DNA of 57,407 bases from Tolypothrix campylonemoides VB511288 (GTDB lineage: Bacteria; Cyanobacteriota; Cyanobacteriia; Cyanobacteriales; Nostocaceae): positions 173,857 through 231,263 of the forward strand of contig JXCB02000033.1 of the NCBI GenBank assembly GCA_000828075.3. Reading direction: 5' to 3'. The stretch's first letter is position 1. Every line of letters begins with the position of its first letter. Made by a program: the position numbers and the translations under genes. Below, in pieces: positions 53,806 to 57,407 of the stretch. The notes beneath the pieces were generated by a model. It saw only the letters and a list, made by a program, of their open reading frames with translations, searched no databases and was not told the origin of the DNA.

Positions 53806-54612
53806 ATGACTGAATTTTGGACAACAATTCTCGATTTTGCCCAAACCACTACCGCAAGAGTGGGAAAGCAGTTAATGCAAGATTTTGGGCAAGTGCAAGC
53901 TCTGCAAAAAGCTGATGGCAGTTTGGTAACGCAAGCAGATAAATGGGCGGATCAGGAAATACGAGACGCCATAACATCTACTTTCGCTGGTTACGGTATC
54001 TTGAGTGAAGAAGGCGACAAGGTTTTCCCTGGTACCGAATGGTGCTGGGTTATTGACCCCTTGGATGGTACAACTAACTTTACTCGTGGGATTCCCATTT
54101 GGTCGATTTCCCTTGGTTTGTTGTATCAAGGCACACCAGTTTTTGGCTATGTCTACGTGCCGCCATTGAATCAAGCTTTTCACGGCTACTGGGGAGGTAT
54201 ACCTGAGTTAGAAGCACCAACTGGGGGTTTTCTTGATCGACGTCCTATTTATACCAGTAATGACGATCCAAGTGGTAACCACTTCTTCAACCTCTGTTCC
54301 CGCAGCACCGCAGCGATACAGAAAGACTTTCCCTGCAAAATTCGGATGCTGGGTGTTGCTAGCTATAATTTCCTGACGACTGCTGCTGGCGCAACATTAG
54401 GTGGTGTCGAAGCTACACCAAAAGTTTGGGATATAGCCGCAGCTTGGGTGATTGTCCAAGCTGCTGGGGGAAGCTGGGTATCGTTAAAGTCGGAACCGTT
54501 TCCTTTGATACCAGGAGAAGATTATACGACTCGTTCTTTCCCGACTTTAGTTGTCAGTCGAAAAGAATTGATTCCGATTTTTACTCCGTTTGTGGAGAAG
54601 GTGAAGATTTGA
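53806..54612 (+). CDS. Inositol-monophosphatase-family phosphatase
   Basis: The 268-residue enzyme has the Li+-sensitive Mg2+-phosphatase motifs: ILSEEGDKVFP (Glu-Glu), WVIDPLDGTTNFTRGIPIWS (DPxDGTTNF, metal site) and VWDIAAAWVIVQAAGG (WDxAA). Family members dephosphorylate inositol phosphate, histidinol phosphate, PAP or sugar phosphates; which one cannot be told. Cytosolic. Its start lies just after a hairpin, and AAAATAAAAAT precedes the ATG with no clear SD. Confidence 0.9.
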   Translation: MTEFWTTILDFAQTTTARVGKQLMQDFGQVQALQKADGSLVTQADKWADQEIRDAITSTFAGYGILSEEGDKVFPGTEWCWVIDPLDGTTNFTRGIPIWSISLGLLYQGTPVFGYVYVPPLNQAFHGYWGGIPELEAPTGGFLDRRPIYTSNDDPSGNHFFNLCSRSTAAIQKDFPCKIRMLGVASYNFLTTAAGATLGGVEATPKVWDIAAAWVIVQAAGGSWVSLKSEPFPLIPGEDYTTRSFPTLVVSRKELIPIFTPFVEKVKI

Positions 54613-54615
54613 ACC

Positions 54616-54646
54616 GGGGATTGGGGATTGGGGATTGGGGATTGGG
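54616..54646. repeat. GGGGATT tandem repeat
   Basis: Four uninterrupted copies of a 7-base GGGGATT unit plus a partial one, directly behind the IMPase gene. Such runs are common filler in cyanobacterial intergenic DNA; copy number is probably variable. Confidence 0.8.
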
Positions 54647-54770
54647 AGGATTATGGACGGGATTCAAACCCCGCCCAAATCCTGTAATGATGAAAATTTA
54701 CCACCTCGTCTTTTATGTTTCAATAGAGTTAAAAAATGACAAGCAAACTTGTAGCAAAGCGTGAAACTTA

Positions 54771-54992
54771 ATGGCTATAAGGTTTATCCTGAGTGACTAT
54801 GTTGAGCAAGCAACTGCACAGGCGGTTTACGATAAACTGGAAGATGGGACATTTGCAGCTAGGATTCCTGCTTGTAAAGGAGTTATCGCCTTTGGTTCAA
54901 CGTTGCGAGAATGTGAGAATGAGTTACGCTCAACACTGGAAGACTGGATTTTGCTTGGGTTGAAATTAGGGCATTCTCTACCAATTATTTAG
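54771..54992 (+). CDS. Solo HicB-like antitoxin
   Basis: The 73-residue protein reads DGTFAARIPACKGVIAFGST, then LRECENELRSTLEDWILLGL. This is the HicB/UPF0150 pattern (xFxAxIPxxxGVxAxGxTxxEC) with an altered N terminus. No hicA-like gene follows; the next genes are on the other strand. The same C-terminal block (WILLxLKLGHSLP) recurs as a relic before vapB at 56411. It may control an unlinked toxin or have another regulatory role. Confidence 0.75.
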   Translation: MAIRFILSDYVEQATAQAVYDKLEDGTFAARIPACKGVIAFGSTLRECENELRSTLEDWILLGLKLGHSLPII

Positions 54993-55083
54993 TTTTACAC
55001 TTCGGCAACAATTAAGAAGAGGGGTGATGGTGCAAAGCACCCACCTTAAGCGATGGGCGAAGCCCCGCCAAGGGCGATCGCAT

Positions 55084-55311
55084 TTATAACAACTCTAAAA
55101 ATCGCTCAACATCTATACGAGCCTGCTTTAAAATCTTCGCTAAAGTGGTACGCTTGACTGGTCTATGAGCTGGAACTGTTAATTTCAAGACTTCATCTGG
55201 CGTGCTTTTCTCTAGTCTAATGTGACTGCCGCGCTGGCGTACAACAACCCATTCATCACGTTCTAATGCAGCGATAACTTTAGTGTATGACAGACTGGGA
55301 ACTTTGCTCAC
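55084..55311 (-). CDS. hicA: HicA-family mRNA interferase toxin
   Basis: The 75-residue protein, KVIAALERDEWVVVRQRGSH then IRLEKSTPDEVLKLTVPAHR, has the dsRBD-like HicA fold with the catalytic His in RQRGSH and the conserved PAHRPVKRTTLAKILKQARI end. It cleaves mRNA when free of HicB. Its ATG overlaps the hicB stop by four bases (ATGA), so it is translationally coupled. The frame is intact, unlike the broken copy at 12577. Confidence 0.92.
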   Translation of the reverse strand: MSKVPSLSYTKVIAALERDEWVVVRQRGSHIRLEKSTPDEVLKLTVPAHRPVKRTTLAKILKQARIDVERFLELL

Positions 55312-55511
55312 ACCACCAATTCTCTTACTATTGCTCCTTCTGTAACACTTAGTTCATCTTCCAATGGCTCAAGATAAAGTTCTATTGCTTCTTGGATATT
55401 GTCTAATGCTTCTTCGAGAGTTTCCCCTTCACTGATACAGCCTGGAAGCGAAGGCACATAAACGGTGTATCCACCTTCATCGCTCGGTTCTAATACGACT
55501 TTTATCTTCAT
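55308..55511 (-). CDS. hicB: HicB-family antitoxin
   Basis: The 67-residue protein reads MKIKVVLEPSDEGGYTVYVP, then SLPGCISEGETLEEALDNIQ and EAIELYLEP. It is a canonical HicB RNase-H-like domain with an acidic C terminus. First gene of the hicBA pair on the minus strand. It binds HicA and likely autoregulates the operon, though no separate DNA-binding domain is evident at this short length. Confidence 0.92.
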   Translation of the reverse strand: MKIKVVLEPSDEGGYTVYVPSLPGCISEGETLEEALDNIQEAIELYLEPLEDELSVTEGAIVRELVV

Positions 55512-55643
55512 AAATTTGGCTTTGTGACTTTCTTTTAAATATAATGCGTGTCGCGTGGCAGCAATATAGTGATCGTCTGAACGACGCGGCTTTGCCTATC
55601 GCTGCGGGGGCGCATTGCCCTTTGGGCGCTCTAATTCAGATTT

Positions 55644-56075
55644 CTATTCTGCAACGCCAAAAATCGCAAGCATTTGACGGACAGTTACGATTTTTACACC
55701 TTCTACTATAACCAGATGCAACAAATCACGCTTATCCCCTGTAACCAGATAAGTGGATTTCCCTGCTATGGCAGTAGCAATGATTCGATTGTCGGTGGGA
55801 TCATTGGAATATTCCACGTCAGGCAATTCACTTACAATATCAGCATGGTTCCATAACCCTGTAACCATTATCGCAGCTTGAGAATCATTAATATACTTTT
55901 TCAGTTTGGGATAACACAGAACACGCTCAAGCTCCTCCAACTGTTCTGGTGAGGTGACAAGGGTATATTTTCCTTCGTCCCACGCAGGACAAAGTAAATA
56001 CGGCAAAGACTGCTTATTCAGCAGTGAACTAACCAGTACATTGGTATCAAGAACGATGCGCTGCACGTGTAGCAC
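55644..56075 (-). CDS. PIN-domain toxin
   Basis: The 143-residue PIN ribonuclease carries QRIVLDTNVLVSSLLN (first Asp), SPEQLEELERVLCYPKLKKY (Glu) and DPTDNRIIATAIAG (Asp), followed by TYLVTGDKRDLL. The arrangement matches the putative-toxin PIN family TIGR00305 rather than VapC proper. Its start lies 29 bases inside the upstream antitoxin gene, so the two are translationally coupled. It probably cleaves RNA. Frame intact. Confidence 0.88.
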   Translation of the reverse strand: MLHVQRIVLDTNVLVSSLLNKQSLPYLLCPAWDEGKYTLVTSPEQLEELERVLCYPKLKKYINDSQAAIMVTGLWNHADIVSELPDVEYSNDPTDNRIIATAIAGKSTYLVTGDKRDLLHLVIVEGVKIVTVRQMLAIFGVAE

Positions 56076-56280
56076 TCACCGCTTCATCAATGACCAACTC
56101 AATTTCTTCGGAGGGAAAAGCCGTATTACGATCATGCACTTCCTGAATTGTAGATCTGAAAATCTTCTCCTGAACTGCTTTTTCTATGAAATGAGATATA
56201 TCGCTGTCACCATGTTCCGCCAGAAACCTGCGTAGAGCTTCATTTGTCTGTTCTGAAACAGTAATATATAATTGTATCAT
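56047..56280 (-). CDS. Antitoxin of the PIN toxin
   Basis: The 77-residue protein reads MIQLYITVSEQTNEALRRFL, then AEHGDSDISHFIEKAVQEKI. This is a ribbon-helix-helix-like DNA-binding start followed by a linear C-terminal tail (FPSEEIELVIDEAVSATRAA) suited to wrap the toxin. It overlaps the PIN gene by 29 bases. It presumably represses its own operon. Confidence 0.8.
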   Translation of the reverse strand: MIQLYITVSEQTNEALRRFLAEHGDSDISHFIEKAVQEKIFRSTIQEVHDRNTAFPSEEIELVIDEAVSATRAAHRS

Positions 56281-56410
56281 AATTGCATTTTTATATAAGC
56301 TATCTTTTATTTTAATAGGGCAATTCTAACATTGTTTTTGTGTTTCAATAGAAGGCGATCGCCTAGCGGCTGCTTTGCAGCATCGCCCTTTGGGTAGTTC
56401 CTCTAGAGCT

Positions 56411-56488
56411 TGGATTTTACTGGAGTTAAAATTAGGACATTCTCTACCAGTAATTAATAATATTGACCTGAATAAGGATAAACAGTAA
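56411..56488 (+). pseudogene. HicB-like antitoxin relic upstream of vapB
   Basis: The frame reads WILLELKLGHSLPVINNIDL, then NKDKQ and TAA, nearly the same as the end of the solo HicB-like protein at 54771 (WILLGLKLGHSLPII). Everything upstream of Trp is unrelated HIP1-rich DNA. The stop overlaps the vapB start by one base (TAATG). It is a truncated duplicate that may still act as a coupling leader. Confidence 0.78.
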
Positions 56489-56742
56489 TGCATAGTATTA
56501 AACTGAAAAAACGTGTTGGTGCAGATGGAATTTTACATTTAGATATCCCAGTAGGAATAGCAGATAAAGAAGTAGAAATCATGGTGATTTATCAACCACT
56601 AGAAACACCAACACAGCAAAAAACAACACAACAAAAAGGCTGGAATCCTGGCTTTTTTGAAGAAGTGATTGGTGGTTGGGTAGGAGAACCGCTAGAACGA
56701 GCAGAACAAGGGGAATATGAAACTAGGGAGCAGCTATTTTGA
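56488..56742 (+). CDS. vapB: VapB-like antitoxin
   Basis: The 84-residue protein has a beta-rich N terminus (KLKKRVGADGILHLDIPVGI, swapped-hairpin-like) and a long C-terminal arm (GWNPGFFEEVIGGWVGEPLE, RAEQGEYETREQLF) that should bind the toxin. This is the usual cyanobacterial partner of VapC. Its stop overlaps the vapC start by three bases. No RBS beyond the relic reading frame in front, so coupling with the relic is possible. Confidence 0.8.
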   Translation: MHSIKLKKRVGADGILHLDIPVGIADKEVEIMVIYQPLETPTQQKTTQQKGWNPGFFEEVIGGWVGEPLERAEQGEYETREQLF

Positions 56743-57146
56743 CTTATCTGCTCGATTCAAATGTCTGTATCCGCTTAATAAATAATAGTAGTCTTGCGGT
56801 AACATCTCGACTGGCATCCCAACAACCAGAAGATATTTTAATTTCTACGATAACCCAATTAGAACTTTATTATGGTGCTTACCGTAGCGCCCAACAGGAG
56901 AGAAATTTAGAAATATTGCAACGCTTTTTCAGTCAGTTTACCATTATACCCTTAGAGCCAGAAGCCGCAAGAATAGCAGGGAGAATTCGGGCTGAGTTAG
57001 CTGCTATTGGTATGCTGATTGGTCCTTATGATATGCAGATTGCTGCTATTGCAATGGCGAATAACTTAATATTAGTGACACATAATACAAAAGAATTCAG
57101 TCGGGTGGACGGTTTGCAGATTGAAGATTGGGAGGAAGAGAGTTGA
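56739..57146 (+). CDS. vapC: VapC-type PIN ribonuclease toxin
   Basis: The 135-residue protein has the VapC acidic set: YLLDSNVCIRLI (Asp), STITQLELYYGA (Glu) and GPYDMQIAAIAM (Asp), followed by LVTHNTKEFSRVDGLQIEDW. The start is TTG overlapping the vapB stop, a sign of translational coupling and low, ratio-controlled toxin output. VapC toxins cut tRNA or rRNA. The frame is intact. Confidence 0.9.
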   Translation: MTYLLDSNVCIRLINNSSLAVTSRLASQQPEDILISTITQLELYYGAYRSAQQERNLEILQRFFSQFTIIPLEPEAARIAGRIRAELAAIGMLIGPYDMQIAAIAMANNLILVTHNTKEFSRVDGLQIEDWEEES

Positions 57147-57310
57147 ACAATCAACATTCCTTTAACGTGCAATGGTATAAGGTGGGCAGTCACCTTTACC
57201 GCACCATCATTCAACCTCAGAAGTTCATGATTCAAGCTTTGAGGTTCATCATCCGAGTTCTGATTGTCAAACGAGAGTATCTGGAACTAGCACACGAGTC
57301 TTTGAAGCTG

Positions 57311-57407
57311 ACTCGTGAGTATCAAACACTCGACGACGAGTATTAAACACTCAATCGCGAGTATCTAACACTCAAGCGCGAATATCAAACACTCAATCAC
57401 GAGTATC
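57311..57407. repeat. 21-bp tandem repeat running off the window
   Basis: Units of 21 bases (ACTCGTGAGTATCAAACACT plus C, then GACGACGAGTATTAAACACTC-like variants) follow one another without gaps at 57311, 57332, 57353, 57374 and 57395. The last is cut by the window edge. Positions GAGTAT and ACACTC are constant and the rest varies. A unit divisible by three could encode a 7-residue repeat, but stops occur in the frames seen here. Confidence 0.88.

Noticed and set aside
54650-54690. tRNA-like stretch with GGGATTCAAACCCCG
   Set aside because: Resembles a T-arm, but no matching acceptor stem, D-arm or anticodon arm can be folded around it.
57128-57346. Seventy-two-codon frame following vapC
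   Set aside because: It overlaps the vapC end and its C-terminal part is just the 21-bp repeat read as protein; start context poor.
57311-57407. CRISPR array at the right end
   Set aside because: Units are only 21 bases, directly abutting and vary gradually; there are no unique spacers and no cas gene.

Overview
The window looks like a chromosomal piece of a filamentous, probably heterocyst-forming (Nostocales-type) cyanobacterium. The reasons are many HIP1 octamers (GCGATCGC), low-to-moderate GC, a CrtO-type carotene ketolase, CYP110-like P450s, an NDH-1 CO2-uptake operon (ndhF, ndhD, cup), a KaiB-domain protein, a PucC/BCD-type transporter and several large caspase/CHAT signalling proteins. 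Species cannot be read from the sequence. No rRNA, tRNA or CRISPR array was seen.

Layout. 1-0.3 kb: 5' part of an IS transposase running off the left edge. 0.6-6.4 kb (minus strand): crtO, a DUF2993 protein and two CYP110-like P450s, with a tiny relic of a third P450 beyond them. 7.0-9.2 kb: a transketolase/phosphoketolase-like ThDP enzyme. 9.5-14 kb: small genes, including an exported NucA/NucB-type nuclease, a TPR protein, a SUKH protein, hicB with a broken hicA, a DUF4926 protein and a ribbon-helix-helix protein; a gene relic here is split by a 160-bp MITE. 14.1-19.9 kb (minus strand): ndhF - Tat-exported beta-carbonic anhydrase - ndhD - cup, a compact CO2-uptake module. 20.2-23.6 kb: a SulP transporter gene destroyed by an IS200/IS605 element (TnpA and TnpB) and by an internal deletion. 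23.6-26.6 kb: a GT8 glycosyltransferase and acyltransferases. 26.6-28.4 kb: a long stretch with almost no genes. 28.4-35.3 kb: an M23 peptidase, two tandem SH3/peptidoglycan-binding proteins, a nucleotidyltransferase, wecB and a small membrane protein.

36.1-49.0 kb is the most unusual part. Three caspase-superfamily proteases lie within 13 kb: a caspase-like protein that has lost its C-terminal alpha/beta-hydrolase, a caspase-nSTAND NTPase with a membrane anchor and an unrecognised C-terminal domain, and a CHAT-NB-ARC-14xWD40 protein. An MNT/HepT toxin-antitoxin pair between them has its toxin gene interrupted by a 156-bp MITE. 49-54.6 kb: IS1 and TIR-domain relics, a KaiB-domain protein, an aldo/keto reductase, an SH3b protein, a BCD-family transporter and an inositol-monophosphatase-family enzyme. 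54.7-57.1 kb: a block of small toxin-antitoxin modules (HicB-like, HicAB, RHH/PIN, VapBC), followed by a 21-bp tandem repeat that runs off the right edge.

Two themes run through the window. One is NLR-like protease signalling (caspase or CHAT joined to STAND ATPases), plausibly linked to regulated cell death or defence. The other is visible gene decay by small insertions. In two independent toxin-antitoxin loci the toxin is disrupted while the antitoxin stays open, and two MITE insertions can be removed in silico to restore a continuous reading frame.
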